Source: Nocardioides luteus (GTDB taxonomy: Bacteria; Actinomycetota; Actinomycetes; Propionibacteriales; Nocardioidaceae). From it: 64,000 bases of DNA. The translations under genes and the position numbers were made by a program. The notes under the pieces are model-generated. The model did no database searches. It worked only from the letters and a program-made list of their open reading frames with translations, and was not told the DNA's origin. Shown here piece after piece: positions 1 through 7,911 of the stretch. Location: the NCBI RefSeq assembly GCF_015752315.1, contig NZ_JADOVJ010000001.1, forward strand, positions 5,262,501 to 5,326,500, in the 5' to 3' direction. Position 1 is the first letter of the stretch. Each line of letters begins with the position of its first letter.

Positions 1-27
1 CATAGATGAATGCTTCAGCCATGCGCC

Positions 28-54
28 GATTGTGACACTAAAACTGTCACAGTC
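28..54. promoter_or_regulatory. Inverted repeat, candidate MerR operator
   Basis: The arms GATTGTGACA (28-37) and TGTCACAGTC (45-54) are inverted repeats with one mismatch and a 7-bp spacer. The right half contains the 11-bp palindrome ACTGTCACAGT (43-53), which recurs exactly at 713-723 in the promoter region of the MerR gene. It lies just past the MerR stop, so it could serve a gene left of the window or act as a second binding site. The regulatory role is inferred from the repetition. Confidence 0.5.
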
Positions 55-76
55 AACAGGGTGTTGCCCAAAAGCT

Positions 77-670
77 TCACGACAGATTGCGGGAGATCGT
101 CCGGTTCACGGCGTCCTGGAAGCTCACCACGATCGCCTCGGTGGTCAGCTGCCGCAGCCGCGGGAGCACCTCCTCGAGGTGCTTGGCCTCCTCGGGGCTG
201 TGGTGGGTGCGCCGGAACGGATCGACGACCTGGTCGCGCAGGATGACGTTGAGCTCGGCGGCGAGCTCGGCCATGAGACGCGAGGTCGCTGCGTACGCCG
301 CCGCGAGGGCGTCGCGCGGCAGGCCCAGCGCGATCAGCTCGCGCCCGATCCTCGCCTGGATGTCCTCGGTCGGCTCCGTGGCCCACGAGGTGATCATCGC
401 CCGCTGCATCGCGAGGTCCTCACGCGTGATGTCGGCGGGGAGCCGGGCGAGGTAGCGCTCGATCGCCTGCAGCGTGAACCCGTGCTCCTGGAGCGCCCTG
501 ACCAGGTCGAGCCGAGCACGGTGCTCGGGGCCGTAGTAGGCCACCCGCCCGCGACGGATCGGCGCCGGGATCAACCCGAGGCTCGCGTAGTAGCGCGTGG
601 TGCGCACCGAAAGCCCCGTGGCGGTCGACAGCTCATCGATCGTCATCAGCTCATCGGTCGTCTCGGTCAT
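77..670 (-). CDS. MerR family transcriptional regulator
   Basis: The product has 197 residues from the ATG at 670; an in-frame ATG at 700 would add ten residues that do not look like the family. The N-terminus carries the MerR winged helix: MTIDELSTATGLSVRTTRYY followed by a wing with R-x-G-R-x-x-Y and a helix starting EHRARLDLVRALQE. The C-terminal 120 residues are helical and are probably the effector or dimer part; no cysteine metal-binding pattern is seen, so metal sensing is unlikely. It is divergent from an acyl-CoA dehydrogenase with about 135 bp between starts, an arrangement typical of MerR proteins controlling fatty-acid or acyl-CoA catabolism in actinobacteria. Palindromes ACTGTCACAGT lie on both sides of the gene. 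Target genes are inferred. Confidence 0.9.
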   Translation of the reverse strand: MTETTDELMTIDELSTATGLSVRTTRYYASLGLIPAPIRRGRVAYYGPEHRARLDLVRALQEHGFTLQAIERYLARLPADITREDLAMQRAMITSWATEPTEDIQARIGRELIALGLPRDALAAAYAATSRLMAELAAELNVILRDQVVDPFRRTHHSPEEAKHLEEVLPRLRQLTTEAIVVSFQDAVNRTISRNLS

Positions 671-712
671 GTCAGGGACCGTAGACCAAACCATTGCCAC
701 TTCGCCAGTGTT

Positions 713-764
713 ACTGTCACAGTTGCTCCGTCGCCCATCACGACAATGCGGTCTGCGTCACAGT
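713..764. promoter_or_regulatory. Divergent promoter region with ACTGTCACAGT operator
   Basis: A perfect 11-bp palindrome ACTGTCACAGT (713-723) lies between the MerR and acyl-CoA dehydrogenase genes, and a partial copy GTCACAGT is at 757-764. The same 11 bases occur at 43-53, beyond the MerR stop. The spacing and repetition suggest MerR binding with autoregulation and control of the dehydrogenase. No biochemical evidence is available. Confidence 0.5.
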
Positions 765-805
765 GGTGAGGCATCATTAACCGGGTACGTCTACGGAGGA
801 GAGTC

Positions 806-1954
806 ATGCCCCAGAAGCCCACCATCTACGAAGCAGAGCACGAGGACTTCCGTGCCACCGCGAAGGCCTTCTTCGAGAAGGAGGTCGTGCCGTTCCACGA
901 CCAGTGGGAGAAGGACGGCATCGTCCCCCGCGAGCTGTGGAAGAAGGCCGGCGACACCGGGCTGCTCTGCTTCGACGTCGACGAGGAGTACGGCGGCCCC
1001 GGCATCAAGGACTTCCGGTTCAACTCGGTCCTCCACGAGGAGATGGCGAAGATCGGCGCCAGCGGGCCCGGCTTCTTCGTCCACACCGACATCATCGTCC
1101 CCTACATCTCCCACCTCGGCACCCCGGAGCAGAAGGCCCGCTGGCTGCCGGGCTGCGTCTCCGGCGACATCATCACCGCCGTCGCGATGACCGAGCCGGG
1201 CGCGGGCTCCGACCTCCAGGGCGTACGCACCACCGCGGTCGACAAGGGGGACCACTACCTCCTCAACGGCTCGAAGACGTTCATCTCCAACGGCATCAAC
1301 GCCGACCTGGTCATCGTGGTCGCCAAGACCAACCCCGAGGCCGGCGCCCACGGCATCTCGCTGCTGGTGGTCGAGCGCGGCATGGAGGGCTTCGAGCGCG
1401 GCCGCAACCTCGACAAGGTCGGCATGAAGGCGCAGGACACCGCCGAGCTCTCCTTCACCGACGTGGTCGTGCCGAAGGAGAACCTCCTCGGCGAGGAGGG
1501 CTCCGGCTTCATCTCGCTGATGACCCTGCTGCCGCAGGAGCGCATCTCGGTCGCCTCGATCGCGGTCGCCGCGGTCGAGCAGGTCCTCGAGCTCTCCCTC
1601 GACTACGCCCGCACCCGCGAGGCCTTCGGCCGCCCGATCGGCCGCTTCCAGAACACCGCGTTCACCCTCGCCGAGATGGCCACCGAGGCCTACCTCGCCC
1701 GGCTGTTCCTCAACGACGCCGTCACCCAGCTCAACGCCGGCACGGCCGACACCGTCCTGGCCTCGATGGCGAAGTGGTGGACCACCGAGCTGCAGAAGAA
1801 GTTCGTCGACCAGGGCGTCCAGATCCACGGCGGCTACGGCTACATGATGGAATACCCGATCGCCAAGGCGTTCATCGACAGCCGCATCCAGACCATCTAC
1901 GGCGGCACCACCGAGGTGCAGAAGCTGATCATCAGCCGCCACCTGGGCCTGTAG
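806..1954 (+). CDS. Acyl-CoA dehydrogenase
   Basis: This 382-residue FAD enzyme has the full acyl-CoA dehydrogenase length and should catalyse alpha,beta-dehydrogenation of an acyl-CoA, passing electrons to ETF. Visible family signatures are AMTEPGAGSDLQGV (about residues 129-142), a substrate/FAD segment KTFISNGINADLVIVV, and the C-terminal QIHGGYGYMMEYPIAK. The expected catalytic glutamate is in IYGGTTEVQKLIISRHLGL at the end. A strong ribosome site (GGAGGAG) stands 6 nt before the ATG. It is divergent from the MerR gene and likely controlled by it. Chain-length preference cannot be read from the sequence. Confidence 0.95.
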   Translation: MPQKPTIYEAEHEDFRATAKAFFEKEVVPFHDQWEKDGIVPRELWKKAGDTGLLCFDVDEEYGGPGIKDFRFNSVLHEEMAKIGASGPGFFVHTDIIVPYISHLGTPEQKARWLPGCVSGDIITAVAMTEPGAGSDLQGVRTTAVDKGDHYLLNGSKTFISNGINADLVIVVAKTNPEAGAHGISLLVVERGMEGFERGRNLDKVGMKAQDTAELSFTDVVVPKENLLGEEGSGFISLMTLLPQERISVASIAVAAVEQVLELSLDYARTREAFGRPIGRFQNTAFTLAEMATEAYLARLFLNDAVTQLNAGTADTVLASMAKWWTTELQKKFVDQGVQIHGGYGYMMEYPIAKAFIDSRIQTIYGGTTEVQKLIISRHLGL

Positions 1955-2068
1955 GTCACATCGGTCGGCCCGCGAGCTCAGCGGGTGGGTCGACCGAGGC
2001 AGCGCCGGGTCCTCACCGGGCCTGGCTCGACGTCGGCGCCGGACAGGTCCGTGTGCGAGTCTGTCCAG

Positions 2069-2478
2069 GTGTCGCACTCGATCGACCCGGACGCCATTCG
2101 TCTTGCCCCGATGACGCTGGAGCAGGCCGAAGACATCACGGGCTGGCGCTACCAGGCGCCTTACGACGTGTACGACATCCGGGATGGGACTACGACGAGT
2201 CCGCACTCGACACCGGGGGCGGAATGCGCCCCGAGCTCACGGGCCAGGGACTTGGCCGGGTCGTCATCGCGGCAGGTCTCGAGTTCGGTCGGAGCCGGTT
2301 CGCGCCCGCAGGGTTCAGAGTCACCGTCGCGTCGTTCAACGCCAGAGCGCTACGAACCGTGGAATCCCTGGGCTTCGAGCGAGTCGGGACCTTCAGAGCG
2401 ACCCGCGGCAACCGCGACTTCCACGTCCTCGTCCGCGTCGAGCATCGACGACACGAGGGCCCAGCGCCGCATGCTTGA
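2069..2478 (+). pseudogene. GNAT acetyltransferase, disrupted
   Basis: Two pieces of one acetyltransferase lie in different frames. The first (GTG at 2069, reading VSHSIDPDAIRLAPMTLEQA to YDVYDI) is the family N-terminus. The second frame picks up at about 2185 with GWDYDESALDTGGGMRPELT and continues with the acetyl-CoA loop GQGLGRVVI and the end ASFNARALRTVESLGFER to the stop at 2478. The central 30 or so residues expected between the two parts are missing, so a deletion with frameshift is more likely than one sequencing error. It sits after the acyl-CoA dehydrogenase in the same direction. I treat it as non-functional. Confidence 0.75.
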
Positions 2479-2509
2479 CAGTCTCGACCCAAGCAGACGT
2501 CGAACGATC

Positions 2510-2572
2510 CGAGAAGTGGTCGATGTAGGCCCGCCGAGACGCTCCCCTCGGGCCCAGATCGACCACTTCTCG
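2510..2572. terminator. Inverted repeat between convergent genes
   Basis: CGAGAAGTGGTCGAT (2510-2524) and ATCGACCACTTCTCG (2558-2572) form a perfect 15-bp stem with a 33-nt loop. It fills the space between the broken GNAT gene and the proC stop and overlaps that stop. A bidirectional terminator is likely, though the loop is long and there is no clear T run. Confidence 0.5.
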
Positions 2573-3361
2573 TCAGGAGAGCTCTTGGCTGCGTACGTAG
2601 GCGGCGCGGGTGGCCTCGAGGAAGGCCGCCCGCAGGCCGTTCTTCTCGAGCGCGCCGAGGGCGGCGGCGGTGGTGCCGCCCGGGGAGGTGACCTGCTCGC
2701 GGAGGACCGCGGGGTGAGTGCCGCTCTCGAGCAGCTTGGCGGAGCCGGTCAGCGTCTGGATGACGAGGGTGGTCGCGTCGTCCCTGGTCAGACCCAGGTG
2801 GACGCCGGCCTCGATCCAGGCCTCGGCGACCAGGAAGACGTAGGCCGGGCCGGAGCCGCTGATCGCGGTGACGGCGTCGATCTGCGACTCGGGGACGGTG
2901 ACGACCTTGCCGACGGCACCCATCAGGTCGGCGGCGGTCTCGACCGCTTCCGGCGTCGCCTTGGCGCCGCCGGCGACGGCGGACATGCCCTCGCCGACCA
3001 GGGCCGGGGTGTTGGGCATGACCCGCACGACGGAGACCCCGTCGGGGACGGCGGGCTCCATGGCCGAGGTCGGCACGCCGGCGGCCAGCGAGACCACCGT
3101 GGTCCCCTCGCGCAGCGCGGACGCGATCGACTCCAGCACCGGCACGACGCCGTAGGGCTTCACGCCCAGCACCACGACGTCGGCCTCGGCGACGGCTTCG
3201 GCGGCCGGCAGCGTACGGATGCCGTGCTTCTCCCGCAGCGCCGCGGCCTGCTCCTCGCGCGCCTCGACGACGATGACGCTCTGCGGGGAGTGACCCGCCT
3301 CGAGCAGCCCGGCCAGCACGGCCCCACCCATGTTGCCTGCACCGATGATCGCGATCGTCAT
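2573..3361 (-). CDS. proC: Pyrroline-5-carboxylate reductase
   Basis: The 262-residue protein reduces 1-pyrroline-5-carboxylate to proline with NAD(P)H, the last step of proline synthesis in the cytoplasm. The N-terminal dinucleotide loop is MTIAIIGAGNMGGAVLAGLL and the C-terminal signature reads AISGSGPAYVFLVAEA, then TSPGGTTAAALGALE. The ATG at 3361 places the Rossmann strand at residue 3; an upstream in-frame ATG would add 20 non-family residues. The gene is monocistronic and convergent with the GNAT remnant. The degradative counterpart putA is 25 kb away in this window. Confidence 0.95.
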   Translation of the reverse strand: MTIAIIGAGNMGGAVLAGLLEAGHSPQSVIVVEAREEQAAALREKHGIRTLPAAEAVAEADVVVLGVKPYGVVPVLESIASALREGTTVVSLAAGVPTSAMEPAVPDGVSVVRVMPNTPALVGEGMSAVAGGAKATPEAVETAADLMGAVGKVVTVPESQIDAVTAISGSGPAYVFLVAEAWIEAGVHLGLTRDDATTLVIQTLTGSAKLLESGTHPAVLREQVTSPGGTTAAALGALEKNGLRAAFLEATRAAYVRSQELS

Positions 3362-3477
3362 GCTCGCCAGTCTCTCAGAGCGGATGACCTGCGGGGATAA
3401 CGCCCCACGGGACCCAAGCAACTGCTAGGTTGCGATACCCACACCCGTACATTCGCCGCTGGTCATCGGGAGGCCAC

Positions 3478-5097
3478 ATGCGCATCAGACGTACGTCCCT
3501 GCTTGCTGTGATCGCCCTCGCGGTGACCGTCGCGATGGTGGGTCCGCCCGCCTCCGGTGACGATGTGGAGCGGCGGCTTCCCTCGCCGGAGTCCGAGCTC
3601 AACGTGACCGGCGAGCCGTTCACCGGCACCGCTCCGGACGGCACCGTGCGCGGGCTGATCGACGCCCACAGCCACATGTTCATGCAGGACGGGATCGGCG
3701 GCGCGGCGGTCTGCGGGAAGGCGTGGTCGGCGAACGGGATCGCGGACGCGCTCAAGGACTGCCCCTCCCACGGCATCGCGGGTGAGACCGCGCTGCTGGA
3801 GAACCTGACCCGCTCGGGCAGCCCGCTCGGCTTCCACGACACCACCGGCTGGCCGTCGTTCAAGGACTGGCCGGCCTACGACTCGCTGACCCACCAGCAG
3901 ATGTACTACCGCTGGGTCGAGCGTGCCTGGCGTGCCGGCCAGCGGATCCTGGTGGTGCAGCTGACCAGCAACAAGGCGCTGTGCGCGATCAACCCGGGCA
4001 CCCACCAGTCCTGCGACGAGATGACCGCGGTGCGGAAGCAGGCCAAGGACGCGTACGACACCCAGGCCTTCATCGACGCGCAGTACGGCGGCGAGGGCCG
4101 TGGGTGGTACCGGATCGTCACCGATCCCGGCCAGGCGCGCGAGGTGATCGAGGACGGCAAGCTCGCCGTCGTGCTCGGCGTGGAGACCTCCGAGCCGTTC
4201 GGCTGCTCCCAGAAGCTGCGGCTGCCCTCGTGCACCCGCGCCAACATCGACGCGGGGCTCGACGAGCTGAAGTCGCTCGGGGTCTCGTCGATGTTCCTGT
4301 GCCACAAGTTCGACAACGCGCTGTGCGGGGTCCGTTACGACAAGGGCACGACCGGGCTGCTGATCAACGCCGGTCAGTTCCTCACCACCGGGACGTTCTG
4401 GACGCCGAAGGCCTGCGACCCCGGCCAGCCGCACGACAACAACCCGCGGCTGGTCGACCGTCCCGCCGAGCTCGCCTGGCTGCCACAGCCGCCGATCTAC
4501 CCGGAGGGCACCGTCTGCAACCCGCATGGCCTCTCCGCCCTCGGCGAATACGCCCTCCGCGGGCTGATCAAGCGCGGCATGATGGTCGAGGTCGACCACA
4601 TGAGCGCCAAGGCCGCCGGCCGCACCCTCGACATCCTCGAGGAGACCGACTACCCCGGCGCCCTCGCCAGCCACTCCTGGATGGACGAGCGCTACCTCGA
4701 CCGGCTCTACGCCCTCGGCGGCTTCTCGACGATCTACGGCCACAGCACCGACCAGTTCCTGGCCGAGTACGCCCGCACCGCACCCGTCCGTGACCGTTAC
4801 GGCGCCGGCATCGGGTTCGGCTTCGATATGAACGGCTTCGGCGGCACGCCTGGCCCGGCGAAGACGCGCGTCAGCTACCCGTTCCGCAGCTTCGACGGCG
4901 GCTCCGTCGTCGACCGCCAGATCACCGGCCAGCGGATCTGGGACTACAACACCGACGGCGTCGCCCACTACGGGATGATCCCCGACTACCTCGAGGACCT
5001 CCGCCTCACCGGCGGCCAGGACGTCATCGACGACATCGTCCGCGGCTCGGAGTCCTACCTGCGTACGTGGGCGGGGGCTCAGGCCGCCGCCCATTAG
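3478..5097 (+). CDS. Secreted amidohydrolase / membrane-dipeptidase-like protein
   Basis: A 539-residue exported protein: residues 1-30 are a Sec signal (RIRRTSLLAVIALAVTVAMV, then a cut after PPASG). The metal site of the amidohydrolase/M19 dipeptidase fold can be followed in order: DAHSHMF near the start (HxH), VLGVETSEPFG, VEVDHMS, ASHSWMDERYL and a late aspartate in GFGFDMNGFGG. Several cysteines in the mature part suggest disulfides. The start is supported by GGGAGG 6 nt upstream. It is convergent with doxX. A peptidase or amidase acting outside the membrane is likely, but the substrate is not evident and it is longer than classic dipeptidases (about 400 residues). Confidence 0.8.
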   Translation: MRIRRTSLLAVIALAVTVAMVGPPASGDDVERRLPSPESELNVTGEPFTGTAPDGTVRGLIDAHSHMFMQDGIGGAAVCGKAWSANGIADALKDCPSHGIAGETALLENLTRSGSPLGFHDTTGWPSFKDWPAYDSLTHQQMYYRWVERAWRAGQRILVVQLTSNKALCAINPGTHQSCDEMTAVRKQAKDAYDTQAFIDAQYGGEGRGWYRIVTDPGQAREVIEDGKLAVVLGVETSEPFGCSQKLRLPSCTRANIDAGLDELKSLGVSSMFLCHKFDNALCGVRYDKGTTGLLINAGQFLTTGTFWTPKACDPGQPHDNNPRLVDRPAELAWLPQPPIYPEGTVCNPHGLSALGEYALRGLIKRGMMVEVDHMSAKAAGRTLDILEETDYPGALASHSWMDERYLDRLYALGGFSTIYGHSTDQFLAEYARTAPVRDRYGAGIGFGFDMNGFGGTPGPAKTRVSYPFRSFDGGSVVDRQITGQRIWDYNTDGVAHYGMIPDYLEDLRLTGGQDVIDDIVRGSESYLRTWAGAQAAAH

Positions 5098-5123
5098 CCG
5101 CAGCCGCCATGAGGTCGGTGGGT

Positions 5124-5588
5124 TCAGTCGTCGTTTCTCGTACGTCTCAGCCAGCCGCCGCCGAACAGGGCCCAGACGACGAGCAAGGGTTGGAAGAACA
5201 GCCGGATCAGCCGCTTGCTGTCCGTGTCGAGACCGAACGCGTCGACGCCTTCTACATATTGCGCGATGTTGCCGGGGAAGATCGCCACGAAGAACGCGGC
5301 AAGCAGCGCTCCGACGAGACGTCGCTTACTCGGCAGCAAGACGAACGCCAGCCCGAGCCCGATCTCGACGACGCCCGAGCCGACCACCGTCAGGTCCTCG
5401 TCAACCGGGAACCAGTCGGGCACCTGCGCTCGGAACTCTTGTCGCTGGGTGGTCAGGTGCGCCACCCCGGCGCCCACCATGATCACGCCCAGCAGAATGC
5501 GCGCTGTAGTTCGCGCGGTCGAGGTCATCTCACCACTGTCGTCGATCTCGTCGGCGGCATGGCTGGGCTGGTCGACGTCGTTGCTCAT
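5124..5588 (-). CDS. DoxX-like membrane protein
   Basis: A 154-residue protein with four predicted membrane segments: ARILLGVIMVGAGVAHLTT, the VVEIGLGLAFVLLP region, GALLAAFFVAIFPGNIAQYV and FFQPLLVVWALFGGGWL. The pattern and the motif GNIAQYVEG fit the DoxX/DUF4267-like family, whose members have been linked to oxidative stress or quinone/thiosulfate chemistry; a specific activity is not known. Its ATG overlaps the stop of the upstream DUF4326 gene (ATGA), so the two are probably one transcript. Confidence 0.8.
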   Translation of the reverse strand: MSNDVDQPSHAADEIDDSGEMTSTARTTARILLGVIMVGAGVAHLTTQRQEFRAQVPDWFPVDEDLTVVGSGVVEIGLGLAFVLLPSKRRLVGALLAAFFVAIFPGNIAQYVEGVDAFGLDTDSKRLIRLFFQPLLVVWALFGGGWLRRTRNDD

Positions 5589-5892
5589 GCCGGTTCCTTC
5601 GGATCCAATGCGAGGATCTCCAAGAGCACGTCGACGTGGCAGGGCAACTCGGGCGCGCAGTAGCAGGCGAGATCGTAGCCGGTGAGATCCTCACGGGCCT
5701 GGGCGACGAGCTCGGGGGGGGGGGGGGGGGCTCGGCCAGGTGTTCGCGGTAGGCCGCGTTCGCCTCCGGTGGCCGCTGGCCACTCGGTGGCCGGTACGGG
5801 TTGGCGAACTTGCTGGTGCCGGCGACGCTCTTGGCGCCGACTGGGAGGTGCCCACCCCGACGGCGGGACTGCTGCAGTCGCTTGCCGGCCAC
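5585..5892 (-). pseudogene. DUF4326 protein, frame broken at a G17/C17 tract
   Basis: The first part reads MAGKRLQQSRRRGGHLPVGA and continues through SKFANPYR, the usual DUF4326 N-terminal motif. After HLAE the coding strand runs through 17 consecutive C, which shifts the frame. If the tract were 15 or 18, the reading continues as ELVAQAREDLTGYDLACYCA then PELPCHVDVLLEILALDP, the expected family C-terminus, to a TGA overlapping the doxX start. So the gene is intact except for tract length. Either the tract is phase-variable, or it is a sequencing or assembly error, or the gene is dead. DUF4326 has no firmly established function and is common on phages and mobile elements. Confidence 0.7.
5714..5730. 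repeat. Homopolymer of 17 G
   Basis: Seventeen consecutive G (C on the coding strand) lie inside the DUF4326 gene and would encode a proline run between two conserved blocks. A run of this length is unusual even in high-GC DNA and is the exact point of the frameshift. It is an obvious candidate for slippage. Confidence 0.95.
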
Positions 5893-5928
5893 CCTGACCG
5901 CCTCCTCGCGGCTCGATTCCTACCCAAA

Positions 5929-5962
5929 TGATGACATGATAATGACTCTTATCATGTCATCA
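5929..5962. promoter_or_regulatory. Perfect 14-bp-arm palindrome, AT-rich operator candidate
   Basis: TGATGACATGATAA (5929-5942) and TTATCATGTCATCA (5949-5962) are perfect inverted repeats around TGACTC. The element is strikingly AT-rich for this genome and lies between the divergent DUF4326 gene and the gene at 6048, 37 bp upstream of the former's start. It resembles metal-regulator boxes in composition, but I cannot assign it to a regulator. A terminator is less likely because both flanking genes point away from it. Confidence 0.6.
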
Positions 5963-6047
5963 ACTGGCCGTGCTCCACGGCGAGTCGGCGGTCCCAGAGC
6001 CCGTTGGGGGCAACGGTCATCATCCGCCGTGTTCTACTGCATGTGTT

Positions 6048-7043
6048 ATGGAACGAGTGATCGACTTCTGGCGTGATCGGCACATGCTGTGCCCGACCTG
6101 CCGTCACCGGTGGATCGTCGATCTGGACTGGATCGACCGATGGGAGCAGGCGCAGGAAGCTTGCCCTGGATGCGGTCTGACGTGCGAGCACGAGGATGCT
6201 CCGAGAGTGACCGTTGATCCCGGCGACCCGGCACTCCAAGACCGCCGCGTCGCGCAATTGGACTGGTACCACACCAGCACCCACCAGGACTGGCCTAGAC
6301 GAGACTTCGACCCCGCGGCCGCCCTTGACCCCGAGACCCGAGCGCGGATGGGCGGTGACCACCGTGTCGCCGCATGGGCTGCACGCCAGCGCGCAAAGGC
6401 CCTCCACGTCGGCACGTACGAGTCCGCGATCCACAACATGCTGCGGCGGATCCGTGACCAGGCCGACCACGGCAGCCAGTTTCACCTCTATCGAGTGCAC
6501 CTCGTGCCGACCGTCACGGTGAGGCAAGATTGGGTCTCCGACCCCAGTAACTGGGTCGGAGACGTGGACCTGGACACGGTCTGCCCTCCGGGAGTCGATA
6601 TAGCCCGTTATCTCAACTACCACGAGGACCCTGGAGGACTCTCCCTCGCACTGGGTCGCGGCGCGATCGCCTGCGTTCAAGAAGTCGCCATTCCGATGGC
6701 CGAGGTCGGGGACGCCAACTGGATCCAAGATGCGGTTGACACTCTCAACCACGCCGCGAAGGCAAAGGTGTCCATCGCTCGACCGACTCGGGGTCTTGGC
6801 CGGCTTCGCCCACCGCCTTCTCCTCAGGTTATAGCCGCGCGTGACCTCGCCAAGGCTCTCGCCGATCGACTGCCGATCAATCTCCGGTGGCAGTTTACGT
6901 CCGCAACGGCGTTCGCCGATGGTGACGATCCGGTGCGTTGGGCCCGTCAAACGAGCGGCCTGCGCGAGTTGATCAAGGACCCGGCACAGGTGCTCGCCGC
7001 CCTTGACAGCCAAGAGTGCCGCCAAGTCTCTCTTCGAGGTTGA
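6048..7043 (+). CDS. Hypothetical protein with N-terminal zinc ribbon
   Basis: 331 residues from the ATG at 6048; translation from 5970 is possible but runs into the operator region. Residues 14-45 contain CPTC followed 24 residues later by CPGC, a two-knuckle zinc ribbon, then a further C-x3-HED. The rest is soluble, mixed alpha/beta, rich in Trp and Asp, with no membrane segment and no family I recognise. A line such as RPTRGLGRLRPPPSPQVI looks like a linker. It is an orphan with no obvious operon partner and lies at the edge of the accessory region, downstream of the 5929 palindrome, which may control it. Confidence 0.6.
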   Translation: MERVIDFWRDRHMLCPTCRHRWIVDLDWIDRWEQAQEACPGCGLTCEHEDAPRVTVDPGDPALQDRRVAQLDWYHTSTHQDWPRRDFDPAAALDPETRARMGGDHRVAAWAARQRAKALHVGTYESAIHNMLRRIRDQADHGSQFHLYRVHLVPTVTVRQDWVSDPSNWVGDVDLDTVCPPGVDIARYLNYHEDPGGLSLALGRGAIACVQEVAIPMAEVGDANWIQDAVDTLNHAAKAKVSIARPTRGLGRLRPPPSPQVIAARDLAKALADRLPINLRWQFTSATAFADGDDPVRWARQTSGLRELIKDPAQVLAALDSQECRQVSLRG

Positions 7044-7155
7044 GGAGCGCCGCGTCCCGAGGTCGCGTGGCACATGCCGAGGGACCCTTGGTACAGATGA
7101 CGACGAGGACGGCCCTGAAACCAGCGGGGCCTGCCCGAGCAATACGTTTGGGCGT

Positions 7156-7596
7156 ATGGAAATCGAGCTCGCGGCACTCATCCTCTCCGCCGCCGCCTTC
7201 GTCCTCAGCGGCTGGGCTGCCTGGAACTCCCACCGCCAGGCCGAAGCGAGCAAGCGGCAAGCTGACACAGCAGAAGATCAACTCGCGATGATGCAGAAGC
7301 AGCAGGACACACTCGACGCTCGACCGTGGCAGCTCACGCATTTCAGTGGCAGCGTGTACCAGTTGACCAATGTCGGGTCCCTCCCCGCCTACGACATCAG
7401 CGTGGAGGGCGGGGCACGAGTCCAGTGGCGCACGGAGCCAAAAGACTCCAAGCTCGGCCCCGGCGAGAGCGCGACCCTTATCGTGACGCTGCAGTCCACC
7501 AAGAACAGGCGGATGACCATCCGTTGGGCTACCGAGCCCGGCGGCGAGACGAAGGAAACGACTCAGCTTCTCCCACCCAGGCCACCCAGTACCTAG
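7156..7596 (+). CDS. Small membrane-anchored hypothetical protein
   Basis: A 146-residue protein. Residues 4-25 (ELAALILSAAAFVLSGWAAW) are one membrane helix, followed by a short coiled coil rich in Gln, Ala and Lys (QAEASKRQADTAEDQL) and then about 85 residues that look like a beta-sandwich (VYQLTNVGSLPAYDISVEGG; later LGPGESATLIVTLQS). The layout, a membrane anchor then a coiled coil then an Ig-like domain, is common in actinobacterial hypothetical proteins. The stop codon TAG is part of a 7-bp tandem repeat. No function is assigned. Confidence 0.55.
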   Translation: MEIELAALILSAAAFVLSGWAAWNSHRQAEASKRQADTAEDQLAMMQKQQDTLDARPWQLTHFSGSVYQLTNVGSLPAYDISVEGGARVQWRTEPKDSKLGPGESATLIVTLQSTKNRRMTIRWATEPGGETKETTQLLPPRPPST

Positions 7597-7628
7597 CACC
7601 TAGCACCTAGCACCTAGCACCTAGCACC
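7591..7628. repeat. Tandem repeat, 7-bp unit ACCTAGC, 5.4 copies
   Basis: The unit ACCTAGC is repeated five times plus three bases without any mismatch. Each unit carries TAG, and because seven is not a multiple of three the repeat puts stops in all three forward frames. The first TAG ends the preceding gene. It is probably a slippage product. Confidence 0.9.
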
Positions 7629-7649
7629 AGGTGACGCCTAGCCGACGTC

Positions 7650-7796
7650 CTAGAGGGGGTGGTCGTCTCCTCGGTCCGGCTCGCCAGCACCAGCGCCGGC
7701 GGCCGCGGCCCATTTCGCGTGAAGCGCAGCCCGACCCTTCTCGACCAGCTCCTCGACGACGGCGAGCACCTCAGGGTCGAGCCCGGGCTCGCTGGC
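7650..7796 (-). pseudogene. Short coding remnant of unknown origin
   Basis: On the minus strand one frame reads ASEPGLDPEVLAVVEELVEK and goes on GRAALHAKWAAAAGAGEP to a stop at 7650. The amphipathic, Ala/Glu-rich composition looks like real protein, but no start codon with a ribosome site precedes it and the similarity fades upstream of 7796. I regard it as a truncated gene end. Between 7597 and 8150 I see nothing else except the tandem repeat and the integrase scrap. Confidence 0.25.
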
Positions 7797-7911
7797 CCGG
7801 GTACCCGGCCAACGTAGAAGCCTCCTAGATCACGAGCGAGATCGACACGTTCGGACGGTCCTCTGTGGTCACCGGCCTCTCGCCTTCTGACGTCACGACT
7901 CGGGATCCCGC

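Noticed and set aside
904..2478. Long open frame over the acyl-CoA dehydrogenase in a second frame
   Set aside because: It is the GC-rich shadow of the dehydrogenase; only its last 95 residues are meaningful, as part of the broken GNAT gene.
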